From Verrucomicrobiota bacterium (lineage in GTDB: Bacteria; Verrucomicrobiota; Verrucomicrobiia; Opitutales; Opitutaceae): a stretch of 64,000 nucleotides of DNA. The stretch covers positions 124,001 through 188,000 of the forward strand of contig JACRQG010000004.1 in the NCBI GenBank assembly GCA_016222805.1. The letters are read 5' to 3'. Positions 10,004 through 18,562 of this stretch are shown in pieces. The position numbers were made by a program, and so were the translations under genes. Numbering within the stretch: the stretch's first letter is position 1; every line of letters starts with the position of its first letter. The notes beneath the pieces are model-generated. The model was not told the origin of the DNA and ran no database searches. It saw only the letters and a program-made list of their open reading frames with translations.

Positions 10004-11369
10004 GCGGCTCGCCCTTCTCGATGTCGTCGGCCTCTCGCCCCGCATCCTGGGGCCGCACACGCCGCGGCTCCGGCAGGCGGCGGAAAAAGGCGGGCTGCGG
10101 CGCATCCGCCCCGTGCTGCCCGCGCTCACCTGCCCGGCGCAGAGCACGTACCTGACGGGCTGGCCGCCGTCGGACCACGGAGCGGTCGCCAACGGATGGT
10201 ATGATCGGACCCTGGCGGAGCATCACTTCTGGAAACAGTCGAACCACCTCGTGGCGGGTCCCAAGCTCTGGGAAACCGCCCGCGCCGCCCGGCCGGGTTT
10301 CACCTGTGCGAAGCTCTTTTGGTGGTACAACATGTACTCCACCGCCGACTGGTCGATTACGCCGCGCCCGATGTATCCGGCGGATGGACGGAAGATCTTC
10401 GATGTCACGAGCCATCCGTTGACGATTCGCGACGAAATCCGGCGCGATCTCGGGCCCTTTCCCTTTCCGGCCTTCTGGGGGCCGGCGGCCGGGATGGCGT
10501 CCTCCGAGTGGATCGCGCGATCCGCCGAATGGATCGAGGAACGTCACCGCCCCGATCTGTCCCTGGTTTACCTGCCGCACCTCGACTACGACCTGCAGCG
10601 CCACGGCCCGGCCGATCCGCGCGCGACCGCGGCAGCGGCCGCCATCGATCGAGTGGTGGGGCGGCTGTTTGATTTCTTCGCGGCCCGGGGAGTGCGCCCG
10701 ATTGTGGTTTCGGAGTACGGGCTCACACCGGTGCGCCGCGCGGTGGCGCTCAATCGGGTTTTTCGCGCTCGGGGATGGCTGGTGGTGAAGGAAGAGCTCG
10801 GCCGGGAGTTGCTGGACTGCGGTGCGAGCCGGGCCTTCGCGATCGCCGACCATCAGGTGGCGCATGTCTACGTGAATGATGCCTCCCTTCTGAGCTCCGT
10901 TAGGTCGGCCGTCGAGGAGACCGACGGGGTGGCCCGGGTGCTGGACGCCGACGGGCAGAAGCTGGCCGGACTCGCGCATTCGCGTACCGGGGATCTGGTG
11001 GCCTTTGCGGACGAGGACGCGTGGTTCAGCTATTACTACTGGGAGGACGATCGGCGGGCGCCCGATTTTGCGCGCTGCGTCGATATCCACCGCAAGTACG
11101 GCTACGACCCGGTCGAACTCTTCCTCGATCCGGCGCTCACGCTTCCCCGGTGGAAGATCGCCGGCACGCTGCTGCGGCGGAAGCTGGGTTTCCGGGCGTT
11201 GATGGACGTGATCCCGCTGGACGCCTCCCTGGTGAAGGGATCACACGGCACCTGCCCGGCGGATCCGGCCGACTGGCCGGTGCTTATCGGCACGGGGGGC
11301 AGTCCGTCCGACGAGCCCATCGCGGCCACAGCGGTGCACGACCTGCTGTTGGGCGCCTGCCTGGCGTGA
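9996..11369 (+). CDS. eboF: EboF-like alkaline-phosphatase-superfamily phosphodiesterase
   Basis: 457 residues starting at an ATG that overlaps the end of the eboD-like gene (stop at 10001-10003), so the two are translationally coupled. It matches type I phosphodiesterase/nucleotide pyrophosphatases. The nucleophile region is LPALTCPAQSTYLTG (Thr45 likely), followed by DHGAVANGWYD, then YLPHLDYDLQRHG and VSEYGLTPV as metal-binding segments, and KGSHG near the C-terminus. No signal peptide is seen, so it is cytoplasmic. In ebo clusters a protein of this family accompanies the cyclase. The assignment to EboF rests on that pairing and family likeness; the substrate is not known. Confidence 0.75.
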   Translation: MAERLALLDVVGLSPRILGPHTPRLRQAAEKGGLRRIRPVLPALTCPAQSTYLTGWPPSDHGAVANGWYDRTLAEHHFWKQSNHLVAGPKLWETARAARPGFTCAKLFWWYNMYSTADWSITPRPMYPADGRKIFDVTSHPLTIRDEIRRDLGPFPFPAFWGPAAGMASSEWIARSAEWIEERHRPDLSLVYLPHLDYDLQRHGPADPRATAAAAAIDRVVGRLFDFFAARGVRPIVVSEYGLTPVRRAVALNRVFRARGWLVVKEELGRELLDCGASRAFAIADHQVAHVYVNDASLLSSVRSAVEETDGVARVLDADGQKLAGLAHSRTGDLVAFADEDAWFSYYYWEDDRRAPDFARCVDIHRKYGYDPVELFLDPALTLPRWKIAGTLLRRKLGFRALMDVIPLDASLVKGSHGTCPADPADWPVLIGTGGSPSDEPIAATAVHDLLLGACLA

Positions 11370-11477
11370 ACGGGCGCCGCTTGAGCCGATTCGGTCGCGG
11401 TGGTGCCGCGTAGAAGCGCCGCCCGCGGGTGGCGGGCCGGCGACCAGACGATACTCGAGCGGCCCTTAGGCCACTCC

Positions 11478-12734
11478 TCAGGCTTCGTAGGCCGGCAGTA
11501 CCTTGTCCACCCGCGACTTTTCGAGCCGGGCGAAGACCGGGACGCCGTTTTCGTGCGGCACGGCGACCTCGCCCTGGATCAGCGGTTGGGCATAGCGGAG
11601 GAACTGGAAGTTCATGCTCACACCATCCTCGTTGATCCACTCACGGGGCAGCTTCTTGACGGAATTCGCTACCTCGGCGAGCGGGGCCAGCCCCGTCTCG
11701 GTGGTGTAGTGGTCGCCGTCACCGCGCAGGAGGGTGACCATCTTATCGGTCTCGCCTCGGACGGCGGCCTCGACGGCGGCCTCACCCGCGAGGAAGGCCT
11801 CGTCGGCATCGGTCTTGGAGGCGGCGTGGGCGGCGCAACGCTGCAGGTGGCCGGGCTTGGCGACACGCACCTTCACGCCGGGCAGGTTCTGGCCGATGAT
11901 CTCGGCCAGGGCGTCGCCGGCGCCGCCGAGTTGGGCGTGGCCGAAGGAGTCGGTCTGCGCCTCGGCGGCGAGGTAATTGCCATCGGGATCGACGAGCCCT
12001 TCGGCGACGACGATCAGGCAGTACTTCTCGCGCTTCAGCACGCGGCGGATGTCCTCGAGGACCTTCTCCTGGTTGAACGGGACTTCCGGCAGGAGGATGA
12101 GGTGCGGCGGGTCGTGCGGGTGATCCCGGCGCTTGGCGAGGGCGGCCCCGGCGGCAATCCAGCCGGCGCTGCGGCCCATGACCTCGATGATGGAGACGAG
12201 ATCGCCCTGGCCCATCGCCTCGTTGTCGCAGGCGAGCTCACGCACGCTGGTGGCGACGTGCTTCACCGCACTGGCGTAGCCCGGGGTGTGGTCGGTGATC
12301 GGCAGATCGTTGTCGATCGTCTTGGGTACGCCGATGACGCGCAGTTCGTAGCCCTGCTGCTGGGCGAGCTTCGAGATTTTGTCCGCGGTATCCTGGGAGT
12401 CGTTGCCCCCGATGTAGAAGAAGTAGCGGATATTGTGGGCCTTGAAGACCTCGAGCACCCGGTCGAAGTCCTGCTGCTTCTTGAGTTTATAACGGCAGGT
12501 GCCGAGGGCGGCGCCGGGGGTGTGGCGGAGGGCGCGAATCTGCTGCTGGGACTCCGCGGCGAGGTCGATCAGGTCCTCCTGCAGGATCCCCAGCACGCCA
12601 TTAAGGGCGCCGTAGATCTCCTCGATGCACTCATGGTTCAGCGCTTCGGAAATGATTCCCGCGACACTGGCGTTGATGACGGAAGTGGGGCCGCCGGACT
12701 GGCCAACCAAGACGTTGCCTACGAGTTCAGCCAT
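11478..12734 (-). CDS. pfp: Pyrophosphate-dependent 6-phosphofructokinase
   Basis: 418 residues. It transfers phosphate from PPi to fructose 6-phosphate, a reversible glycolytic step. N-terminal GQSGGPTSVINAS is the phosphoryl-donor loop. IGGNDSQDTA (an Asp instead of the Gly of ATP enzymes) and PKTIDNDLP mark the PPi-using type, and MGRSAGWIA contacts the sugar phosphate. The ATG at 12734 is preceded by a purine-rich stretch. It lies 103 bp downstream of purB on the same strand, so the two may share a transcript. Donor specificity is inferred from the motifs and was not measured. Confidence 0.92.
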   Translation of the reverse strand: MAELVGNVLVGQSGGPTSVINASVAGIISEALNHECIEEIYGALNGVLGILQEDLIDLAAESQQQIRALRHTPGAALGTCRYKLKKQQDFDRVLEVFKAHNIRYFFYIGGNDSQDTADKISKLAQQQGYELRVIGVPKTIDNDLPITDHTPGYASAVKHVATSVRELACDNEAMGQGDLVSIIEVMGRSAGWIAAGAALAKRRDHPHDPPHLILLPEVPFNQEKVLEDIRRVLKREKYCLIVVAEGLVDPDGNYLAAEAQTDSFGHAQLGGAGDALAEIIGQNLPGVKVRVAKPGHLQRCAAHAASKTDADEAFLAGEAAVEAAVRGETDKMVTLLRGDGDHYTTETGLAPLAEVANSVKKLPREWINEDGVSMNFQFLRYAQPLIQGEVAVPHENGVPVFARLEKSRVDKVLPAYEA

Positions 12735-12837
12735 GGGTGTGGAGAGATAAGAGGTGGTTCAGTACGTGAAGGGGCAAGGAAGCGCGTCGCCGGAGGGCGA
12801 TGCAAACTCAAATTTCCCGGCGCGATGCCGCTCGCAC

Positions 12838-14286
12838 CTACAACAGCCGTCCAGGCTGGTAGTCGGCGGCTCCCCGGTGCCGTTTGGCGAGGGGTTTGAT
12901 GTCTGCGACAAACGCGTCGACCTGGTGCGGGGCGGCGCCGACGAACCGCACGCTCTCGGCGAGAATGGCTTGCAGGGCCCGCCGGCCGAGGCCGATGCGC
13001 TTGTCGCCGGCCAGACTGCCCAGGAGGTCGGCCTGACCGGTGCCCGAGCGCAGCGAACGCGCGGCCGCCAGGGCGTGTTCCTTGATCGCCTCGTGCGCGG
13101 TTTCGCGGCCGGCGCCATGTTTGACCGCCTCCATGAGGATGGTGGTGGTCGCGAGGAAGGGCAGGTTGCGCTCGTTCTCCGCGGCGACCGCGGCGGGAAA
13201 GACCTCCATCTGGCGCAGGACGGTGAGATAGGTCTCGAGGGCGCCGTCGATGGCGAAGAAGGCGTCAGGGAGCGCGACGCGGCGGACGACCGAGCAGGAC
13301 ACGTCGCCCTCGTTCCACTGGTGACCGGCGAGGGTGCCGGTCATGGCCACGTAGCCGCCGAGAATGGTCGAGAAACCGCAGATCCGCTCGCAATTGCGGG
13401 CGTTGACCTTGTGGGGCATGGCCGAGGAGCCCACCTGGCCCTCCTGGAAGCCTTCGGTGAGCAGGCCCGCGCCGGCCATCAGGCGCAAGGTCGTGGCGGC
13501 GCTCGCGGCCGCAGCGCCGATTTGGTGCAGGGCGGACACGACCTCGAAATCGAGGCTGCGCGGATAGACCTGCCCGACGGCCTGGAGCGAGGCGTGAAAC
13601 CCCAGGTGCTTCAGCACGCGTGTCTCCAGTTGATCCACCTTGCCCGAATCACCGCCGAGAAGGGTGAGCTGATCGAGCTGCGTGCCCACCGCCCCCTTGA
13701 GTCCGCGCACCGGATAGCGGGCGAGGAGGTCTTCCAGCCGGTTGTACGCGAGGAAGAGCTCCTGGCCGAACATCGCCAGGCGCTTGCCCAGGGTGGTGGG
13801 CTGGGCCGGGACATTGTGCGTGCGGCCGGTGATCATCAGATCCCGGTGCGCCTCCGCCTGGCGCGCCAGCGCGAGGAGCGCGGCGGCCGTCTTGAAATGC
13901 ACCAGCTTCAGGGCGCGGAAGACCTGGAGCTGCTCGACGTTTTCGGTCAGGTCGCGGCTGGTCAGGCCGAGGTGGATGAACTGGCGTTTGGCGAGGTCCG
14001 AGAACTCCTCGATGCGGGCCTTCACGTCATGCAGTGTCACCCGTTCCCGCTTGGCGATGGAGACGAGATCGATCTGCCCGCGGACCCTCTCGTAGTCCTT
14101 GATCGCCTCGGCGGGGATCGGCACGCCCAGATCCCGCTGGCCCTTCATCACCGCGATCCAGAAATCGCGCTCGAGCGCCACGCGCCCGTGCTGCGACCAG
14201 ATCTCCTGCATGGCGGGCGAGGCGTACCGTTCGGCGAGGACGTTGGGGATAGGCGAGGCGGGGGCGGGGGAAGGCGACTCGTTCAC
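12838..14286 (-). CDS. purB: Adenylosuccinate lyase
   Basis: 482 residues of the fumarase/aspartase superfamily, catalysing two steps of purine synthesis (SAICAR to AICAR, and adenylosuccinate to AMP). LTSRDLTENV and the catalytic His segment GRTHNVPAQPTT are present. The signature loop reads GSSAMPHKVNARNCE, where many homologues have GSSAMPYKRNP. The first 15 residues are a Ser/Pro-rich extension. The next gene on this strand is pfp. The divergent RiPP exporter operon starts 221 bp upstream; that gap (14287-14507) shows no convincing regulatory site. Confidence 0.93.
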   Translation of the reverse strand: MNESPSPAPASPIPNVLAERYASPAMQEIWSQHGRVALERDFWIAVMKGQRDLGVPIPAEAIKDYERVRGQIDLVSIAKRERVTLHDVKARIEEFSDLAKRQFIHLGLTSRDLTENVEQLQVFRALKLVHFKTAAALLALARQAEAHRDLMITGRTHNVPAQPTTLGKRLAMFGQELFLAYNRLEDLLARYPVRGLKGAVGTQLDQLTLLGGDSGKVDQLETRVLKHLGFHASLQAVGQVYPRSLDFEVVSALHQIGAAAASAATTLRLMAGAGLLTEGFQEGQVGSSAMPHKVNARNCERICGFSTILGGYVAMTGTLAGHQWNEGDVSCSVVRRVALPDAFFAIDGALETYLTVLRQMEVFPAAVAAENERNLPFLATTTILMEAVKHGAGRETAHEAIKEHALAAARSLRSGTGQADLLGSLAGDKRIGLGRRALQAILAESVRFVGAAPHQVDAFVADIKPLAKRHRGAADYQPGRLL

Positions 14287-14507
14287 GGCAAAGGGTCCGT
14301 GTTTATGGATACGCCTGCTCCGATGGCGAACGGAAAATCGTGCCGCCGGCGAGGGCGGGAGGGGGTCACGCAGCGCTCCGACGCGACCGGAATCGGGCTT
14401 TGTCCTTGCCGGGTGGGAAGCGCGGGCTTACCGACTCGAGTGTAACGGACGCGGCCGGGCCGCTGGTGGCCGGCATACGGTCGTCCTTATGAAGTTACCT
14501 CTTCCCG

Positions 14508-15470
14508 ATGTCCGACCAACCGACGGTGGTGTTCGAGTGCGCGGAGCGCGGTTTTTGCACCACGGAGGTCCTGCGGGCGGCGGAGATCCGCGGTGAAATG
14601 CCGCCCTTCCTCGCGGGCTGGCGGCGGCGGCGGGCAGCGGCCCGGGCGGCGGCGGCGGCCGGCCTGGCACCCACGGCGGCGGCGGTCGAGGAGGCGATGA
14701 ACGAGTTTCGGTACGCCCGGGATCTCATCTCCGGAGAAGAGTGCGAACGCTGGCTGGGTCGACGGGGCCTGACCTTCGGGGATCTGGAGAATCATTGCAT
14801 GCGCTGGCTGCAGGCGGCGATGATCCCGCCGGCCGACGAGGCCGGGGATGGGCGCGAGGACGAGGGGGAGTTGCGGGTGGATCTGCTGCTTTCCAACGCG
14901 TTCGGGCGCTGGGCCCGCGCCCTGGCCTGGCGCACCGCCGCCGCGGCCGAGGCCGGGGCACCGATGAAGGAGGCGGAGTCCTTGGCAGATGCCTGGGCCC
15001 GGATCGAGGAGGCCTACACGGCGGCAATGGCGGAGTGTGCGTCCGAGGACCGCCGGCGCCGGCTGCTCGCCGGTCAGCGGCTGGCGTTGACCCGCGTGGG
15101 ATTCGACCGGGCCGAGTTCGACTCGGAGAGTGCGGCCCGGGAGGCGGTGTTGTGTGCCCGGGAGGATGGCCTGCCGCTCCGCGAGGTGGCGGTCGCGAAC
15201 GGGTTTCCCTGCGAATCCCGCGAGGGTTTCCTGGCGGATCTGCCGCCTGATTGGAGGGAGCGGCTGACCAGCGCCCCTGCCGGCGAACTGCTGGTTGTGC
15301 TGGAGAGCGAGGGCCTTCATGTCGTGCTGGCGGTGGCCGGCCGGATCGACCCGATCGCCGAGGAGCCGGCGGTGCGGGCCCGGCTGGACGAACTGCTGCA
15401 GGATCAGCGTCGGCGCGAACTCGAGGCCCGCCACATCCGCTGGCTGCTGGAACCGGAGGTGGGATCGTGA
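14508..15470 (+). CDS. SurA/PpiC-like accessory protein of the peptide export operon
   Basis: 320 residues, no signal peptide. An N-terminal helical SurA-like part (about 30-170, including EEAMNEFRYARDLISGEECERW and GLTFGDLEN) is followed by a weak parvulin-like part (about 215-300: EDGLPLREVAVANGF, RLTSAPAGELLVVLESEG). It closes with a helix ending RHIRWLLEP. This layout matches the peptidylprolyl-isomerase-like proteins encoded beside C39 peptide exporters in cyanobacteria. The stop overlaps the GTG start of the exporter (GTGA), so it is co-translated. Its likely role is a chaperone handling the precursor or the exporter. Rotamase activity is doubtful because the domain is eroded. Confidence 0.68.
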   Translation: MSDQPTVVFECAERGFCTTEVLRAAEIRGEMPPFLAGWRRRRAAARAAAAAGLAPTAAAVEEAMNEFRYARDLISGEECERWLGRRGLTFGDLENHCMRWLQAAMIPPADEAGDGREDEGELRVDLLLSNAFGRWARALAWRTAAAAEAGAPMKEAESLADAWARIEEAYTAAMAECASEDRRRRLLAGQRLALTRVGFDRAEFDSESAAREAVLCAREDGLPLREVAVANGFPCESREGFLADLPPDWRERLTSAPAGELLVVLESEGLHVVLAVAGRIDPIAEEPAVRARLDELLQDQRRRELEARHIRWLLEPEVGS

Positions 15471-18400
15471 CGCCGCGGGCCGAGGAAATGCTGCGGCGGT
15501 CGTCGCTCGTCCGCTTCACGCCGGCGGAACACTACCCGCGCCTGCGGGACCTGTTCGCGGAAACGAAATACGATTTCGGCGAGGTGATCCTCCGGCAGGG
15601 GGAGGCTGCGGACGCGTATCATCTGCTCGTGTCGGGGCGGGCGCGAGTGCTGAAGGCGGGTCCCGACGGGGGCGAGCTGGCGCTGCAGCGCCTGGTGCCC
15701 GGCGATGAGTTCGGCGAAGGGGCGCTGCTGGAGGGCGGCGCGCACGGAGTCACGGTGCGGGCCAGCACGGAAGTCGGGACACTGCGGCTGGCGCGGGAGG
15801 ATTTCCTGGCGCTGGTGGCGCAGTTCCCCGAGTTGCGGAACTCGCTGGAGCTGGTCAACCGCTGGCGGACGCTGCACGGATTCCTGTACGAATTCAGCAA
15901 CTTCGGGCGCCTGCCCGAGCCGGCCCTGCGTGCGATGATGGCGGAGCTCGAGCCGGTGCGGGCCGCGAAAGGCGAGAGGATCATCCGCGAGGGTGATCCG
16001 CCGGGGCCGATGTTCATCATGCAGGCGGGCCGGGCGCGGGCGTACACCGGGAGCGGAGACCGGCGCGTCAACCGGGCCTTTTACCGGGCGGGCGATTTCT
16101 TTGGCGAACTCTCGATCCTCAATGGCGCGCCCCGGGCGGCGACGGTGGAAGCCGTGGCGGATTGCCAGCTCTACGCCCTGCCGCCGGGGGCGGTGCAGGC
16201 GCTGCGGGGGAAGTTCCCGGAGTTTGCGCGCCTCCTCGCGGAACGGCTGGCGCAGTACCGGGTGGATGAGGAGGCCAAGGTTCCGCTCGACTTTGCCCAG
16301 GAAGTGCTGCCGGCGGAGGTGCGTGTCGCCGACAAGACCGCCGTCGATCGCCCGGCGGACGGGGAGGAGCCCTTCGCGGAAGGGGACAAGTTTCGCCGGC
16401 GCCCCGGTCGGATTCGCCGGTTTCCGTGGGTCGAGCAGATCGACGCGATGGATTGCGGGGCGGCGAGCCTGGCGATGGTGTGCCGGCACTTCGGCCGGGC
16501 GGTCAGCCTCGCGCGGATCCGGGCCCTGTGCCACACGGCGAGCGATGGCACGAGCCTGAAGGGCCTCTGCGCCGCCGCGACGGAACTCGGCCTGGCGGCG
16601 CGGGCCCTGAAGGTCTCGCCCGGACACCTGGACCAGATGCCGTTGCCGGCCATCTGCCACTGGGAGGGCAACCACTGGCTCGTGTTGTACGAGGTGGGGT
16701 CGACGCATGTGCGGCTGGCCGATCCTTCCGCCGGCAAGCGGCGCCTGCCGCGCGCCGAATTCCTGGAACGCTGGTCGGGCTACGCCGCGCTGTTCGACTA
16801 CACGGAGGCGTTTGCCCAGGCCCCGGAGGGAGCAGCCTCGTTCGCGTGGGTGCGTCCGTTCTTCTCCGGACACCGCGGGCCCCTTTTGCTGGCACTCGGC
16901 CTCGCGGGGCTGGCGAGCGTGCTGGGCCTGCTGTTCCCCGTCTTCACCCAGTTCGTGGTCGACCGGGTAATCGTCGACCGGGCGCCGGACCTGCTCACGG
17001 TGGTCCTGCTCGCCATGGGGGCGGTGCTGGGGTTCCTGCTCGCGGCCAATCTCCTGCAGCAGTACCTGCTCAGCTTTGTCGCGGTGCGCATCGACAGCGC
17101 GGTGCTGGACTACCTCACCCGGCGCCTGCTGGCGCTGCCGATGAGTTACTTCCACTCCCGGCGGACGGGCGACATCCAGCGCCGGCTCGATGGCGCGCGG
17201 CAGGTCCGCCAGTTCCTGGTGCAGCAGGGCGTCGGCGGAATGCTGGCGGTGCTGCAACTGACGGGGTGCGTCGCGCTGATGCTGCTCTACTCGCCGCGGC
17301 TGGCGGCCGCGTTCCTGCTGCTCACGCCCCTGTACGGGGCGCTGATGTGGTTCTCGCGGCGCGTGCTCCGCCCCCTGTTCTCGGATCTCGAGGAGGCGCA
17401 CGGGCGGTACGCTTCGCACCAAATCGACGCGATCCGCGGCATCGAGGCGGTGAAGGCGGCGGGAGCGGAGGGCGCGTTCCGCGATGCGATGCTGGCGCAG
17501 TTCCTCAAGGTATCGCGCCAGCAGTTCCGCGGGAACTTCACGATCATGGCGTATGAAAGCGCCCTGCAGGCGATCAGCTTCGGCTCGACGATCCTGTTCC
17601 TCTGGATCGGGGCGCGCGAGGTGATGGCCGGCGGGCTGAGCGTGGGCGCGTTTGTCGCCTTCAGCAGCCTGATGGCAATGGCCAGCGCGGCGATCCTGCG
17701 GGCGCTGGGCGTCTGGGACGAGGTGCAGTTCGTCGGCGTGCTGCTGAACCGCCTGAACGACATCTTCGAGCAGGAACCGGAGCAGGGTCGCGACCGGTCG
17801 CAGCTGGCGCCGGTGCGCACCCTCGAGGGGCACCTGGTCCTGCGCCAGGTCGGTTTCCGCTACGGCGGGCCGGAGGCGCCCAACATCCTGCAGGGGATCT
17901 CGCTCGAGGTCCCGGCCGGCCGGACCGTGGCGCTCGTCGGCCGCAGCGGCTGCGGCAAGACGACGCTGGTGAAGCTGATCGCCGGGCTGATCGAACCGAC
18001 GGAGGGCACCATCCTCTTCGATCGCGTCGACAGCCGCACGCTGAACCATCGCGATCTCCGCCGGAAGATCGGGTTCGTGCTGCAGGAAAACCACATGTTC
18101 GACGACACCATCGTCCGGAACATCGCCTTCGGGGATCCCGAGCCCGACTTCGATCGTGTCCTGCGGGCCGCGCAGCTCGCCAATGCCCACGAGTTCATCC
18201 AGCGCCTGCCGCTGGGCTACGAGACGAGGATTGGCGAGAGCGGTCTCGCGATTTCCGGCGGGCAGCGGCAACGCATCGCGATCGCCCGGGCGCTGTACCA
18301 CGAACCTCCGATCCTGATCTTCGACGAGGCGACGAGCGCCCTCGATACCGAGAGTGAGCGTGCGATTCAGAACAACCTCGCGTCGCTTACGGCGGGCCGG

Positions 18401-18562
18401 ACCTGCCTGATCATCGCGCACCGCCTGAGCACGATCCGCGATGCGCACCAGATCGTGGTGCTGGAGCAGGGGCGAATCGCCGAGACGGGCACGCACGACG
18501 AACTGATGGCGCGGCGCGGCCTGTATTTCTACCTTTCGAGCCAGCAGCTCGGGTTGTCATGA
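15467..18562 (+). CDS. C39-peptidase ABC exporter with two cyclic-nucleotide-binding domains
   Basis: 1031 residues from the GTG that overlaps the previous stop. Domains in order: cNMP-binding fold 1 (about 15-130), cNMP fold 2 (about 145-265), C39 peptidase (about 315-445), ABC membrane domain (about 465-760) and ATPase (about 785-1020). C39 triad candidates are Cys330 in MDCGAAS, His403 in GNHWLV and Asp419 in LADPS. The ATPase has Walker A GRSGCGKTT, signature ISGGQRQRIAIARAL, Walker B LIFDEATSALD and IAHRLSTI. It should cut the precursor leader after Gly-Gly and export the product. The likely substrate is the peptide encoded at 21336-21500. Paired regulatory cNMP domains suggest allosteric control. 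Confidence 0.92.
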   Translation: MTPRAEEMLRRSSLVRFTPAEHYPRLRDLFAETKYDFGEVILRQGEAADAYHLLVSGRARVLKAGPDGGELALQRLVPGDEFGEGALLEGGAHGVTVRASTEVGTLRLAREDFLALVAQFPELRNSLELVNRWRTLHGFLYEFSNFGRLPEPALRAMMAELEPVRAAKGERIIREGDPPGPMFIMQAGRARAYTGSGDRRVNRAFYRAGDFFGELSILNGAPRAATVEAVADCQLYALPPGAVQALRGKFPEFARLLAERLAQYRVDEEAKVPLDFAQEVLPAEVRVADKTAVDRPADGEEPFAEGDKFRRRPGRIRRFPWVEQIDAMDCGAASLAMVCRHFGRAVSLARIRALCHTASDGTSLKGLCAAATELGLAARALKVSPGHLDQMPLPAICHWEGNHWLVLYEVGSTHVRLADPSAGKRRLPRAEFLERWSGYAALFDYTEAFAQAPEGAASFAWVRPFFSGHRGPLLLALGLAGLASVLGLLFPVFTQFVVDRVIVDRAPDLLTVVLLAMGAVLGFLLAANLLQQYLLSFVAVRIDSAVLDYLTRRLLALPMSYFHSRRTGDIQRRLDGARQVRQFLVQQGVGGMLAVLQLTGCVALMLLYSPRLAAAFLLLTPLYGALMWFSRRVLRPLFSDLEEAHGRYASHQIDAIRGIEAVKAAGAEGAFRDAMLAQFLKVSRQQFRGNFTIMAYESALQAISFGSTILFLWIGAREVMAGGLSVGAFVAFSSLMAMASAAILRALGVWDEVQFVGVLLNRLNDIFEQEPEQGRDRSQLAPVRTLEGHLVLRQVGFRYGGPEAPNILQGISLEVPAGRTVALVGRSGCGKTTLVKLIAGLIEPTEGTILFDRVDSRTLNHRDLRRKIGFVLQENHMFDDTIVRNIAFGDPEPDFDRVLRAAQLANAHEFIQRLPLGYETRIGESGLAISGGQRQRIAIARALYHEPPILIFDEATSALDTESERAIQNNLASLTAGRTCLIIAHRLSTIRDAHQIVVLEQGRIAETGTHDELMARRGLYFYLSSQQLGLS

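Noticed and set aside
14305-14445. A small frame (MDTPAPMANGKSCRR...) upstream of the export operon considered as a second RiPP precursor
   Set aside because: No GG cleavage motif, no leader likeness to the 21336-21500 peptide, and it is the tail of a long antisense frame running through purB.
15404-18496. A 1030-codon open frame on the - strand opposite the C39 exporter
   Set aside because: It mirrors the exporter gene; the composition (Arg/Gln/His) is that of antisense GC-rich DNA, while the + strand has full ABC and peptidase motifs.
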